From the NCBI GenBank assembly GCA_964417925.1, contig CAYQJV010000012.1:1-34468 (forward strand): a stretch of DNA of 34,468 nucleotides. The letters are read 5' to 3'. Source of the DNA: CAYQJV01 sp964417925. GTDB lineage: Bacteria > Hydrothermota > Tepidihabitantia > B3-TA06 > CAYQJV01. Positions 14,722-22,831 of this stretch are shown in pieces. The first letter of the stretch is position 1; every line of letters starts with the position of its first letter. The notes beneath the pieces were generated by a model. It did no database searches. It saw nothing but the letters and a program-made list of their open reading frames with translations, and had not been told where the DNA came from. Made by a program: the position numbers and the translations under genes.

Positions 14722-15332
14722 ACCGCTTTTTCTATATTGCTATAAACTTCTTCTATAGAAGCATTACCATTCACTCGAACAAGACATCCATACTGTTCAA
14801 AGTAATCAATTAAAGGTTTTGTCTCTTTTTTATAAATTTCTATTCTCCTTTTTATAACTTCCTCTCTATCATCCGCTCTTTGAATCAATCTTCCACCGCA
14901 TTTATCACAAATCCCTTCTTTCTTGGGAGGATTTGTATATAAATTATATACAGCACCACATTTTTCACACACTCTTCTCGCTGAAATTCTGTTAACAATC
15001 TCCTCATCCGAAAGCTCAATATACACAACTTTCAAATCCTGCCTTATATCTCTTAAAGCCTGAGCCTGATTGATATTCCTTGGAAATCCATCCAAAATTG
15101 CATCTTTTTTCCCATTAAGAAATTTTTTTGTAATTTCAACTATAAACCTATCTGGAACCAACTCCCCCTTTTCCACATAACTCCTTATAACTTTTCCCAA
15201 TTCTGTTTCTTCTTTTATCTCCTTTCTCAAGACATCTCCCATAACAAGAGCAGGAATATTTTTCCTTTTTGATAAAAGCTGTGTTTGAGTTCCTTTCCCT
15301 GCTCCCGGTGGACCCATCATAATAATAATCAT
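14712..15332 (-). CDS. adk: Adenylate kinase with zinc-type LID
   Basis: Interconverts AMP + ATP and 2 ADP. 206 residues with the P-loop GPPGAGKGTQ at 7-16, the AMP-binding LDGFPRNINQAQAL segment, and a LID domain with two CxxC pairs (VCEKCGAVYNLY and GICDKCGGRLIQR), so a structural zinc is expected, as in many Gram-positive and thermophilic enzymes. It follows secY with no spacer, the usual spc-operon arrangement. Confidence 0.97.
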   Translation of the reverse strand: MIIIMMGPPGAGKGTQTQLLSKRKNIPALVMGDVLRKEIKEETELGKVIRSYVEKGELVPDRFIVEITKKFLNGKKDAILDGFPRNINQAQALRDIRQDLKVVYIELSDEEIVNRISARRVCEKCGAVYNLYTNPPKKEGICDKCGGRLIQRADDREEVIKRRIEIYKKETKPLIDYFEQYGCLVRVNGNASIEEVYSNIEKAVWE

Positions 15333-16649
15333 TTACCTTCTTCCTCTTATACGTATCCCCTTAAGAAGTCCTTCATAACTTCTCATTAACAGATGGGATT
15401 CTATTTGCTGGATGGTATCCAAAGCCACTCCCACAATTATAAGATACGTTGTTCCCCCAAAGTAAAAGGGAACATTTAATCTTCGCATTAACCACCAAGG
15501 GAGAAGAGCAATAAAAGCAAGGAACAACCCTCCCGGCAATGTAATTCTTGATAAAACTGTATCAAGATACTCTGCGGTCTTCTGTCCGGGTCTTATTCCT
15601 GGCACAAAACCTCCATACCTCTTCATGTTATTTGCAACATCTTGAGGATTGAAAACAACTGAAGTATAAAAATATGCAAAAAAGATTATAAGAATCGCAT
15701 ATACAACATCATATATCAAATTACCAGGGGATATAAAATTCCTTACCTGCTGAGCCAGAGGTCCTTTAAAAAAAGAAGCAAAAGTTCCTGGTATCATTAT
15801 GATGGATTGAGCAAATATTATAGGAATAACCCCTGCAGTATTTACTCTTAAAGGTAAGAAGGTAGATTGCCCACCATAAATCCTTCTTCCCACTATCCTT
15901 CGTGGATATTGAACTGGAATTTTCCTTACGGCCTGAGTGATTGCCACCATTGCCGCAAATACAAGTATTATTATCACAAGAACAACTATAAGAGTAAAGA
16001 AAGATATGCTTCCCGCTCTTACTGCCTGAACTGTCCTTGCAAAATCCGAAGGAATTCTATCCAATGCTCCAACAAATATTAAGAATGAAATTCCATTTCC
16101 TATTCCTTTTTCCGTTATCAACTCTCCTATCCACATTAAAAACACACTTCCTGCAGTTAAAGAAAGCATTGTAATAAACCTGAACATAAAACCAGGATGG
16201 GCAACTATCCTTGCCATGGCTCCTCCTACATTCACAGCAGGTTGAGCCTCCAAATACACAGATATTCCAAATGCCTGCATTGCAGCGATTAAAACCGTTA
16301 AATATCTGGTATATTGATTTATCTTTCTTCTTCCTTCTTCATCTTGCTGCATCTTCTGTATTTTTGGAAATGCAGAACCTAAAAGCTGGAATATAATTGA
16401 TGCAGAAATATAAGGCATAACACCAAGAGCAAATATAGAAGCTCTGGAAAGAGCACCACCGACAAAAATATCAAACAATCCAAACACAGTACCCCTCAAA
16501 CCCTCCAGCAACGCCTTCACTGCAGCAGGATTGAGCCCAGGAACTGGGATATGAGTTCCAAACCTGTAAATAACTACCATTCCCAAAGTAAACAAAATTT
16601 TTTTCCTCAAATCAGGGATTTTAAATATATTCTGCACCCCCTGCATCAT
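15333..16649 (-). CDS. secY: Protein translocase subunit SecY
   Basis: Channel-forming subunit of the Sec translocase in the cytoplasmic membrane. 438 residues with ten hydrophobic helices, the N-terminal IPDLRKKILFTLGMVVIYRFGTHIPVPG signature, plug-region FVGGALSRASIFALGVMPYISASIIFQLL, GIGNGISFLIF, and PGIRPGQKTAEYLD preceding the last helices. Start ATG 16649 overlaps the rplO stop (ATGATG). Usual spc position before adk. Confidence 0.98.
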   Translation of the reverse strand: MMQGVQNIFKIPDLRKKILFTLGMVVIYRFGTHIPVPGLNPAAVKALLEGLRGTVFGLFDIFVGGALSRASIFALGVMPYISASIIFQLLGSAFPKIQKMQQDEEGRRKINQYTRYLTVLIAAMQAFGISVYLEAQPAVNVGGAMARIVAHPGFMFRFITMLSLTAGSVFLMWIGELITEKGIGNGISFLIFVGALDRIPSDFARTVQAVRAGSISFFTLIVVLVIIILVFAAMVAITQAVRKIPVQYPRRIVGRRIYGGQSTFLPLRVNTAGVIPIIFAQSIIMIPGTFASFFKGPLAQQVRNFISPGNLIYDVVYAILIIFFAYFYTSVVFNPQDVANNMKRYGGFVPGIRPGQKTAEYLDTVLSRITLPGGLFLAFIALLPWWLMRRLNVPFYFGGTTYLIIVGVALDTIQQIESHLLMRSYEGLLKGIRIRGRR

Positions 16650-17104
16650 CTTGCTATTACCTCCACTTTACCACCTGCCTTTTCTATCTTTTCTTTTGCA
16701 GATTTACTAAAGGCATGTGCCTTAACAACAAGTGGTTTTGAGATATTTCCATCCCCTAAGATTTTAACAGGTAGGTCCTTCTTAACCAATCCTTTAATCC
16801 TCAGTGTCTCTGGATTTACCTCTTCGTTGTTTGAAAATTTTTCCTCAATTCTCTTTAAATTTACAATCTCATATACCTTCTTGAATATATTTGTAAAACC
16901 TCTTTTGGGAATTCTGCGATGTAAAGGAGTTTGTCCTCCTTCAAATCTTGCATCATATTCTTTACCCTTTCGCTGCCTTGAACCTTTTATTCCCCTTGTT
17001 GAATAAGTTCCATGCCCTGAACCGTCCCCTCTACCTATCCTTTTTCTTTTCTTTCTTGCCCCCTTTGGTGGAACAAGATTCATATCTTCAAGCCTTTCAC
17101 TCAC
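16646..17104 (-). CDS. rplO: 50S ribosomal protein L15 (uL15)
   Basis: Late-assembly 23S rRNA-binding protein. 152 residues with the glycine-rich basic N-terminal tail GARKKRKRIGRGDGSGHGTYSTRGIKG, then FEGGQTPLHRRIPKRGF. Start chosen as GTG 17104, because GGAGG lies 6 nt upstream inside the rpmD end; the internal ATG at 17083 would remove conserved-looking residues. It overlaps rpmD by 8 nt. Confidence 0.97.
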   Translation of the reverse strand: MSERLEDMNLVPPKGARKKRKRIGRGDGSGHGTYSTRGIKGSRQRKGKEYDARFEGGQTPLHRRIPKRGFTNIFKKVYEIVNLKRIEEKFSNNEEVNPETLRIKGLVKKDLPVKILGDGNISKPLVVKAHAFSKSAKEKIEKAGGKVEVIAR

Positions 17105-17282
17105 TTATCTCCTCCACCTTTACCAAATGTTTAACCACTTCTATCATTCCTCTTATGGAAGGAGTGTCATTATGTATCTTCGTCTGTCTTATTCTTCTCA
17201 ACCCTAAAGCCCTTAAGGTTCCTTTTTGCTTAGGATTTTTCCCTATGTAACTTCTAAGTAAAGTAACTTTAAGTTTCTTCAT
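17097..17282 (-). CDS. rpmD: 50S ribosomal protein L30 (uL30)
   Basis: 61 residues: MKKLKVTLLRSYIGKNPKQKGTL...GLRRIRQTKIHNDTPSIRGMIEVVKHLVKVEEI. The family signature is the GLRRxxxTxxxxDTPxIRGMI stretch. The ATG at 17282 has AAGGAG upstream and overlaps the end of rpsE by 14 nt; the frame open to 17315 would add only a Lys/Arg-rich extension. Standard spc-operon place between rpsE and rplO. Confidence 0.96.
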   Translation of the reverse strand: MKKLKVTLLRSYIGKNPKQKGTLRALGLRRIRQTKIHNDTPSIRGMIEVVKHLVKVEEISE

Positions 17283-17814
17283 TTTCCTTCTCCTTTTCCT
17301 CTTTCCTTTCCACAAAATAGGAAATAGGTTTATTCCTCAACCTTGCCACCTCCTCTAAGGTTCGTAACTCTTGCAATGCCTTTATAGTTGCCATTGCAAG
17401 ATTATAAGGATTGTTTGAGCCCAAAGACTTTGTAAGTGCATCTTTTACACCAGCTGCTTCAAGAACCGCTCTTACAGGTGCACAGGCTATAAGCCCAGTT
17501 CCAGGAGAAGCAGGTTTTAAAAGAATCTTAGACGCTCCAAATTTCGCTTCTGTCCAATGTGGAAGGGTCCTTTTCCCAATAGACACCTTTACCATCCTTT
17601 TCTTAGCCTTTTCAGTAGCCTTTCTTACTGCCACCATTACTTCTTGAGCTTTAGCATGTGCCACTCCGACTCTCCCCTTTCCATCCCCTACTACTACTGT
17701 TGCTGAAAGTTTAAATCTCTTACCACCTTTAACAACTTTTGAAACTCTTTTAATTTGTATGACCCTTTCTATAAGGGTCTCAACAGGAACAGTTGTTACT
17801 TCTTTTTCCATCAT
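17269..17814 (-). CDS. rpsE: 30S ribosomal protein S5 (uS5)
   Basis: Small-subunit protein involved in decoding fidelity and mRNA unwinding at the entry channel. 181 residues: N-terminal dsRBD-like part with VIQIKRVSKVVKGGKRFKLSATVVVGDGKGRVGVAHAKA, and a C-terminal domain with KPASPGTGLIACAPVRAVLEAAGVKD and SLGSNNPYNLAMATIKAL. The C-terminus is Glu/Lys-rich. The ATG ATG start lies 2 nt after the rplR stop. Confidence 0.98.
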   Translation of the reverse strand: MMEKEVTTVPVETLIERVIQIKRVSKVVKGGKRFKLSATVVVGDGKGRVGVAHAKAQEVMVAVRKATEKAKKRMVKVSIGKRTLPHWTEAKFGASKILLKPASPGTGLIACAPVRAVLEAAGVKDALTKSLGSNNPYNLAMATIKALQELRTLEEVARLRNKPISYFVERKEEKEKENEET

Positions 17815-17816
17815 AT

Positions 17817-18176
17817 TTAAAACTCCAATCCTTTTTCCCTTGCTCCTTCTGCAAGGGCTTTTACTCTACCATGATACTTGTAACCTGCCCTATCAAATAC
17901 CACTTTTTTGATTCCTTTTTTCTGCAACCGCTCTGCTATTATGTATCCTACATACCTCGCCTGTTCTTTCTTATCCTTTGGAGGGTCAAAATTTTTCATC
18001 TCTGGAGAAAGAGAAGAAGCTCCTGTTATCACTTTTCCCTCCTCATCATTTACAGCTTGAACGTATATATGTTTTAAGCTCCGATATACCACAAGTCTTG
18101 GCCTCTCCTTGGTTCCAAAAATTTTTTTTCTTATTCGATAATGTCTTAATTTTCTTCTTAAATTTTTATCTCTCAT
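17817..18176 (-). CDS. rplR: 50S ribosomal protein L18 (uL18)
   Basis: 5S rRNA-binding protein of the central protuberance. 119 residues with the basic N-terminus (RDKNLRRKLRHYRIRKKIFG), TKERPRLVVYRSLKHIYVQAVND, and the ending FDRAGYKYHGRVKALAEGAREKGLEF, all family hallmarks. It starts 1 nt after the rplF stop, in spc-operon order. Confidence 0.98.
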   Translation of the reverse strand: MRDKNLRRKLRHYRIRKKIFGTKERPRLVVYRSLKHIYVQAVNDEEGKVITGASSLSPEMKNFDPPKDKKEQARYVGYIIAERLQKKGIKKVVFDRAGYKYHGRVKALAEGAREKGLEF

Positions 18177-18177
18177 A

Positions 18178-18750
18178 CTACGCTCCTGCTCCTATTGCTC
18201 TCTTTCCGAGCTTCTTTCTTACATACTCTCCTTTATATCTTATTCCCTTCCCTTTGTAAGGCTCAGGAGGTTTAAAGGCCCTTATCTCTGCTGCCACCTG
18301 ACCTACCTGTTGCTTATCAACTCCCTTTACCACTATTTCGGCAACGAGTTCCTTATCCTCTTTTGATTTGGGATATATCACCTCAATATCTATCCCTTTT
18401 GGAATTTCATAAATCACAGGATGGGTAAATCCAAGAGCCATATCAAGTTTATTCCCCTTTTTCTCTACCTTAAACCCGGTACCCCTTACAAGCAGTCTTT
18501 TCTCAAATCCTTTTGTTACACCGTGTATCGCATTTTCTATAAGTGAGCGCAGCGTACCAAGCATCGCTTTACTTTTTTTTGTGTGTTCAACCTCAAAAAC
18601 AATCTCACCGTCCTTTAAAGAAGCCCTAACCAAAGGAACATTCACCACGTGTACTTCTCCAAGAGGACCTTTAATCCTATACCCTTCATCTACTACAGAA
18701 AAACTCACTTTTTCAGGTAAAGATATTGGTTTAGTAGTTGCCCTTCCCAT
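18178..18750 (-). CDS. rplF: 50S ribosomal protein L6 (uL6)
   Basis: Large-subunit protein near the factor-binding site. 190 residues made of two related L6 domains: KPISLPEKVSFSVVDEGYRIKGPLGEV at the N-terminus, and the C-terminal RAFKPPEPYKGKGIRYKGEYVRKKLGKRA signature. I used ATG 18750, which forms a TAATG overlap with the rpsH stop and has GAGGTG upstream; the frame is open to GTG 18756. Standard order after rpsH. Confidence 0.97.
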   Translation of the reverse strand: MGRATTKPISLPEKVSFSVVDEGYRIKGPLGEVHVVNVPLVRASLKDGEIVFEVEHTKKSKAMLGTLRSLIENAIHGVTKGFEKRLLVRGTGFKVEKKGNKLDMALGFTHPVIYEIPKGIDIEVIYPKSKEDKELVAEIVVKGVDKQQVGQVAAEIRAFKPPEPYKGKGIRYKGEYVRKKLGKRAIGAGA

Positions 18751-19133
18751 TACCACACCTCACATAAAAGTTCTCCACCCACTCTTTGTCTCCTTGCCTC
18801 TCTATCAGAAAGTATTCCTTTAGAAGTGGAAAGAATCGCAATTCCAAGTCCATTTTTCACCTTAGGTATTTCTCTCCATCCTACATATACTCTTCGCGAA
18901 GGTTTAGAAACTCTCCTTAGATCTCTTATTACAGATTCTCCTCTTGGCCCATATTTAAGATACACAATAATGGTCCGTTGGTCATCACTGATTTGAAAGT
19001 TACTTATGAAGCCTTCCTCCATCAGAATTCTAGCTATCTCTGCCTTCATCTTAGAATAAGGAGCAGTTACTTCTCTTTTCTTTACCATTAGTGCATTTCT
19101 TATTCTTGTTAAAAAATCTGCTATTGTATCCAT
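18750..19133 (-). CDS. rpsH: 30S ribosomal protein S8 (uS8)
   Basis: Primary 16S rRNA-binding protein, in other bacteria also the translational repressor of the spc operon. 127 residues: MDTIADFLTRIRNALMVKKREVTAPYSKM start and the C-terminal signature GLGIAILSTSKGILSDREARRQRVGGELLCEVW. The expected S8 target in the rplE leader is not obvious here because genes overlap. It lies 1 nt after rpsN. Confidence 0.98.
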   Translation of the reverse strand: MDTIADFLTRIRNALMVKKREVTAPYSKMKAEIARILMEEGFISNFQISDDQRTIIVYLKYGPRGESVIRDLRRVSKPSRRVYVGWREIPKVKNGLGIAILSTSKGILSDREARRQRVGGELLCEVW

Positions 19134-19134
19134 C

Positions 19135-19320
19135 TCACCAACTCGCCTTTTTTACCCCCGGTATTTCACCTCTCAAAGCAAGTTCCCTAAAACATATTCT
19201 ACATAATCCGAACTTACGTAAGTATCCTCTTGGTCTGAAACACCTTTGACATCTGTTTCTCTTTCTTACTTTAAATTTTGGCTCTTTTTTAGACTTCATT
19301 ATTTGAGCAAGTCTTGCCAT
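19135..19320 (-). CDS. rpsN: 30S ribosomal protein S14, zinc type (uS14)
   Basis: 61-residue short form of S14 with a zinc ribbon: CQRC and CRIC around FRPRGYLRKFGL. The family signature continues CFRELALRGEIPGVKKASW to the end. The short zinc form is common in thermophiles and Gram-positives, in contrast to the roughly 100-residue zinc-free form. It lies between rplE and rpsH as usual. Confidence 0.97.
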   Translation of the reverse strand: MARLAQIMKSKKEPKFKVRKRNRCQRCFRPRGYLRKFGLCRICFRELALRGEIPGVKKASW

Positions 19321-19324
19321 AATC

Positions 19325-19870
19325 TCACTCCTTTCTAAAAGGCATTCCCATCATCTCAAGCAATGCCTTTGCTTCTTCGTCTGTTTTTGCATTTGTAACT
19401 ATGGTAATATCCATACCAAAAACTCTCTTTACTTTATCCCTTTCAATTTCTGGGAAAATAAGTTGTTCATCTAATCCAAGGGTATAAGAGCCTCTTCCAT
19501 CAAATGAATTTGGGGAAAAACCTCTAAAATCCCTTATTCGTGGAGCAGCAAAATTTATAAACTTCTCTAAAAAGAAATACATCCTATCACCTCTAAGAGT
19601 GACCTTACACCCTACTGGCATTCCCTTCCTTATTCTAAAGTTTGAAATTGCTTTTTTAGCTCTTGTTATAACCGGCTTCTGCCCTGTGATAAGAGCAAGT
19701 TCCTCCATAATAGAATCAAGTATCTTAGGCTCCCTGGATGCCTCTCCCTCTCCCACATGTACCACAATCTTTTCAATCCTTGGTACTTGATGAGGATTTT
19801 TATATTTAAATTTTTTCATCATCTTAGGCACAACTTCCTTTTTGTAAAACTCTTTAAGTAAAGGTTTCAT
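19325..19870 (-). CDS. rplE: 50S ribosomal protein L5 (uL5)
   Basis: 5S rRNA-binding protein contacting P-site tRNA. 181 residues: LLKEFYKKEVVPKMMKKFKYKNPHQVPRIEKIVVHVGEGEA, GQKPVITRAKKAISNFRIRKGMPVGCKVTLRG, and the end ALLEMMGMPF. I set the start at ATG 19870, which overlaps the rplX TGA as ATGA; an upstream in-frame start would add six residues lacking family support. Typical length is 179. Confidence 0.97.
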   Translation of the reverse strand: MKPLLKEFYKKEVVPKMMKKFKYKNPHQVPRIEKIVVHVGEGEASREPKILDSIMEELALITGQKPVITRAKKAISNFRIRKGMPVGCKVTLRGDRMYFFLEKFINFAAPRIRDFRGFSPNSFDGRGSYTLGLDEQLIFPEIERDKVKRVFGMDITIVTNAKTDEEAKALLEMMGMPFRKE

Positions 19871-20184
19871 TCTATATCCTCCCCACATTTTCTACACTGT
19901 CTTACTCTTTTTCCATCATCCCTTCTTCTCCACCTTATCTTTGTCTTTTGAGCACATTTGGGACACACCAGCATAACATTTGACCGATGAATCGGCATCG
20001 GTTTCTCTATTATCCCTCCAGGATTAGTACCATAAGGTCTTTGATGTCTTTTTCTTATATTTATTCCTTCAATTATAACCATGTTTCTCTTCGGAAGCAC
20101 CTCTATCACCTTACCCTGTTTACCTCTCTCATTTCCTGTAATCACCTCTACCAAATCTCCTTTTTTTATGCCCATACTCTTCAT
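19867..20184 (-). CDS. rplX: 50S ribosomal protein L24 (uL24)
   Basis: Assembly-initiating protein with a KOW motif: IKKGDLVEVITGNERGKQGKVIEVLPKRNMVIIEGINIRKRHQRP. The C-terminal part carries two CxxC-type pairs (LVCPKCAQ and QCRKCGED), so this L24 likely binds zinc, a feature of many thermophilic and Gram-positive forms. 105 residues. GGAGG lies 4 nt upstream of the ATG, which overlaps the rplN stop (ATGA). Confidence 0.97.
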   Translation of the reverse strand: MKSMGIKKGDLVEVITGNERGKQGKVIEVLPKRNMVIIEGINIRKRHQRPYGTNPGGIIEKPMPIHRSNVMLVCPKCAQKTKIRWRRRDDGKRVRQCRKCGEDIE

Positions 20185-20549
20185 ACCACCTCCGGAGCAA
20201 GAGAAATAATTTTTGTAAAATTCTTATCTCGTAACTCTCTAGCAACTGGCCCAAATATCCTGGTTCCCTTGGGTTGCATCTGTTCATCAATTATCACACA
20301 AGCATTATCATCAAATCTTACATAGGATCCATCACTCCTTCTGATTTCTTTTTTGGTCCTTACCACCACAGCTCTTGCAATCTGCCCTTTCTTTATAGTA
20401 GCAGTAGGTAATGCACTCTTTATAGTTACCACCACAATATCTCCAACCGTACCATATCTTCTTTTTGAACCTCCAAGCACCTTTATTACCATTGCCTCTT
20501 TTGCCCCAGTATTATCACACACAACAAGTCTTGAAAAATCCTGTATCAT
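20181..20549 (-). CDS. rplN: 50S ribosomal protein L14 (uL14)
   Basis: Large-subunit interface protein and binding site of RsfS, whose gene lies downstream in the same cluster. 122 residues, the exact family length: MIQDFSRLVVCDNTGAKEAMVIKVLGG, AVVVRTKKEIRRSDGSYVRFDDNACVII, and GPVARELRDKNFTKIISLAPEVV. The ATG overlaps the rpsQ stop by 4 nt. Confidence 0.98.
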   Translation of the reverse strand: MIQDFSRLVVCDNTGAKEAMVIKVLGGSKRRYGTVGDIVVVTIKSALPTATIKKGQIARAVVVRTKKEIRRSDGSYVRFDDNACVIIDEQMQPKGTRIFGPVARELRDKNFTKIISLAPEVV

Positions 20550-20785
20550 GCTATCTTCCTCACCACTCTAAATCTTTTAAGTTTTGAAAGAGGCCTTGTT
20601 TCCTCTATTTCCACCTTATCTCCTACTTTGCACTCATTATTCTCATCATGAGCATAAAACTTCTTTCTCTTTTTTATGTATTTCTTATAAAGAGGATGCT
20701 GCACAAGTCTTTCTACCATTACAACAACAGTTTTATCCATTTTATCTGAAACCACAATTCCTTTATATCTCTTCCTTTTCCCCAT
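20546..20785 (-). CDS. rpsQ: 30S ribosomal protein S17 (uS17)
   Basis: Early-assembly 16S rRNA-binding OB-fold protein. 79 residues: KRYKGIVVSDKMDKTVVVMVERLVQHPLYKKYIKKRKKFYAHDENNECKVGDKVEIEETRPLSKLKRFRVV, which is the whole family pattern (MDKTVVV; AHDE; GDxVxIxETRPLSKxKRW/F). It lies 3 nt after rpmC. Confidence 0.98.
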   Translation of the reverse strand: MGKRKRYKGIVVSDKMDKTVVVMVERLVQHPLYKKYIKKRKKFYAHDENNECKVGDKVEIEETRPLSKLKRFRVVRKIA

Positions 20786-20788
20786 TCC

Positions 20789-21151
20789 TTATGCCCCCTT
20801 CTTCTTTCGTGCCGTTTTTTTCACAACTTTTCCCTTAGTAGTTTTTTTAAGTTCCCCTGTCTCCTCTTTTTTCTTACTTCTCTTTTTAACCGTTTTCTTC
20901 TCTTCTTTTCCCTCAGCCTTTACCTCTTTTTTCTTCTCAGTCCTCTTAGGAAGTTTTATTATCCCAAGCTCATCCTCTCTAAGAATCGTCATTATTCGAG
21001 CTATATCCCTTCTAATCATCCTCAACCGTAAAGGATTGGGAAGTTCTTCTGTGCTTCTTCTCACTCTCAGTTTGAACTCCTCATCTCTTAACTCTTCAAG
21101 CAAATTTTCTAATTCTTCTCTTGTCATTGATCTTAATTCAGAGGCCTTCAT
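20789..21151 (-). CDS. rpmC: 50S ribosomal protein L29 with long Lys-rich C-terminal tail (uL29)
   Basis: L29 sits beside the exit tunnel. The family core occupies residues 1-65: MKASELRSMTREELENLLEELRDEEFKLR, RSTEELPNPLRLRMIRRDIARIMTILRE. Typical L29 proteins end there, at 60-70 residues, but this one continues for about 55 residues of alternating Lys/Glu and then Lys/Thr/Ala-rich low-complexity sequence, ending KTARKKKGA. The tail resembles histone-like or nucleic-acid-binding tails in composition. The frame is intact and the rpsQ start follows after 3 nt, so the extension is not a missed stop. It overlaps rplP by 14 nt. Confidence 0.95.
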   Translation of the reverse strand: MKASELRSMTREELENLLEELRDEEFKLRVRRSTEELPNPLRLRMIRRDIARIMTILREDELGIIKLPKRTEKKKEVKAEGKEEKKTVKKRSKKKEETGELKKTTKGKVVKKTARKKKGA

Positions 21152-21569
21152 ATACTACCCCCTCTTCTCTTTTAACTATTCTTGTCTTAACCGGTAATTT
21201 AAATGATGCGGTTCTTAATACCTCCAATGCATCCTCTTCAGGGACTCCTGCAATTTCAAATAAAATTCTCCCTGGTTTAACCACACTCACCCAATACTCA
21301 GGATTCCCCTTTCCTTTTCCCATCCTTGTCTCAGCAGGTTTCTTACTCACAGGTTTATCAGGGAATATTCTTATCCAGAACTTTCCTGATTTTTTTAACT
21401 TTCTTGCTATTGCAAGTCTACAAGCTTCTATCTGTTGAGCGGTTATCCATGCTGAGCCAAGTGCCTGCAACCCATATTCTCCAAAAGCGATTGTAGCCCC
21501 TGATGTTGCCTTTCCCTTCCTTCTTCCCCTTTGCTGCTTTCTGTATTTTACCCTTCTCGGCATTAACAT
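21138..21569 (-). CDS. rplP: 50S ribosomal protein L16 (uL16)
   Basis: Late-assembly protein near the A-site tRNA elbow. 143 residues: MLMPRRVKYRKQQRGRRKGKATSG start, GSAWITAQQIEACRLAIARKLKKSGKFWIRIFPDKPVSKKPAETRMGKGKG, and the end REEGVVYEGL. The segment around the conserved arginine hydroxylated in E. coli is present. It lies 1 nt after rpsC in S10-operon order. Confidence 0.98.
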   Translation of the reverse strand: MLMPRRVKYRKQQRGRRKGKATSGATIAFGEYGLQALGSAWITAQQIEACRLAIARKLKKSGKFWIRIFPDKPVSKKPAETRMGKGKGNPEYWVSVVKPGRILFEIAGVPEEDALEVLRTASFKLPVKTRIVKREEGVVYEGL

Positions 21570-21570
21570 T

Positions 21571-22203
21571 TCAAACCTCCTTTACATCCCCCTTATATAT
21601 CCAAACTTTCACACCTATAGTTCCATAAATAGTATAAGCCGTATCCACTGCATAGTCAATATCTGCTACAATTGTCTGAAGAGGAACTCTCCCTTCTCTA
21701 TACCACTCTTTTCTTGCTATCTCCGCCCCTCCAAGCCTTCCTGCAACCTGTACTTTTATACCTTTGGCTCCAAGTTTCATTGCTTGAGTTACCGCTCTTT
21801 TCATTGCCCTACGATGAGACACCCTAGACTCAAGTTGACTGGCAATAGTTCTTGCAACTATACGCGCCTCAAGTTCAGGAATTCTCACCACCTCCACATA
21901 CACCATTACATTTTTCCCCCCGGTAAGCCTCTTTAATTCTTCGGTAAGCATCTCTAAATTTGCTCTTTTCTGACCTATTATCATTCCAGGTCTTGCAGTT
22001 GCAATGGAAACCGTAATTTTTGTACCCACTCTTCTTATGGTGACATTTGCAATCGCTGCATCTTTAAATCTTGTAAATATATACTCCCTTATCTTTATAT
22101 CCTCAAGTAAAGTGTCTCTATACTTTCTATCTTCAAACCACTGTGAATGCCACGTTTTTATAATTCCAAGTCTAAATCCATAGGGATGAGTCTTCTGTCC
22201 CAT
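21571..22203 (-). CDS. rpsC: 30S ribosomal protein S3 (uS3)
   Basis: mRNA entry-site protein with helicase role. 210 residues: MGQKTHPYGFRLGIIKTWHSQWF, KH domain around RPGMIIGQKRANLEMLTEEL, and the C-terminal domain RAMKRAVTQAMKLGAKGIKVQVAGRLGGAEIARKEWYREGRVPLQT. Start at ATG 22203, with AGGAGG upstream and a TGATG overlap with the rplV stop; a TTG at 22206 is also in frame. Confidence 0.98.
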   Translation of the reverse strand: MGQKTHPYGFRLGIIKTWHSQWFEDRKYRDTLLEDIKIREYIFTRFKDAAIANVTIRRVGTKITVSIATARPGMIIGQKRANLEMLTEELKRLTGGKNVMVYVEVVRIPELEARIVARTIASQLESRVSHRRAMKRAVTQAMKLGAKGIKVQVAGRLGGAEIARKEWYREGRVPLQTIVADIDYAVDTAYTIYGTIGVKVWIYKGDVKEV

Positions 22204-22556
22204 CAATCCTCCTCATCGGATACTTTTATAGTAATATGGGAAAACCTCTTCCTTATCATATGAGCTCTTCCCCTTGGCGCTGCTCTATATCTTTTCCATA
22301 TAGGACCTGTATCTGCTCTTGCATCCACTACCCGGAAATTTCTTGAATCAAACTTTGCTGCTCCTACAATATACTTAGCATTCGCAATAGCAGATTTTAA
22401 AGTCTTTAGAATAGGCTGTTTCAACTTAGGTTTAGGAAGAAATTCTAAAAGAGTAAGAGCTTCATCTATTTGTTTCCCTCTTATCAATCTAAGAATCTGA
22501 GTATATTTCTTACTTGAACCTCTAACAAATTTTGATATTGCAACCCCCACTGTCAT
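22203..22556 (-). CDS. rplV: 50S ribosomal protein L22 (uL22)
   Basis: Protein lining the exit tunnel. 117 residues: VRGSSKKYTQILRLIRGKQIDEALTLLEFLPK, KTLKSAIANAKYIV, and the tunnel-tip hairpin region FRVVDARADTGPIWKRYRAAPRGRAHMIRKRFSHITI. The ATG overlaps the rpsS stop by 4 nt. Standard S10-operon position. Confidence 0.98.
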   Translation of the reverse strand: MTVGVAISKFVRGSSKKYTQILRLIRGKQIDEALTLLEFLPKPKLKQPILKTLKSAIANAKYIVGAAKFDSRNFRVVDARADTGPIWKRYRAAPRGRAHMIRKRFSHITIKVSDEED

Positions 22557-22831
22557 TTCTTCTCCTCCTTCTTCTGTCCTGCATGTCCTCTAAATGTCCT
22601 TGTAGGCGCAAATTCCCCAAGTTTATGCCCCACCATCTGTTCTGTGATGTAAACAGGAATAAACTTTTTACCATTATGCACAGCAATTGTGAAACCAACA
22701 AAATCAGGAACTATGGTACTTCTTCTTGACCATGTTTTTATTACCTTTTTCTCTCCTTTTTCTATCATTTCTCTTATTCTTTTTAACAATTTTTGATCAA
22801 CATACGGTCCTTTTTTTAAAGACCTGCCCAT
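22553..22831 (-). CDS. rpsS: 30S ribosomal protein S19 (uS19)
   Basis: Small-subunit head protein. 92 residues: MGRSLKKGPYVDQKLLKRI, KVIKTWSRRSTIVPDFVGFTIAVHNGKKFIPVYITEQMVGHKLGEFAPTRTFRGH, essentially the whole family consensus. The ATG shares one base with the rplB stop (TAATG). Confidence 0.98.
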   Translation of the reverse strand: MGRSLKKGPYVDQKLLKRIREMIEKGEKKVIKTWSRRSTIVPDFVGFTIAVHNGKKFIPVYITEQMVGHKLGEFAPTRTFRGHAGQKKEEKK

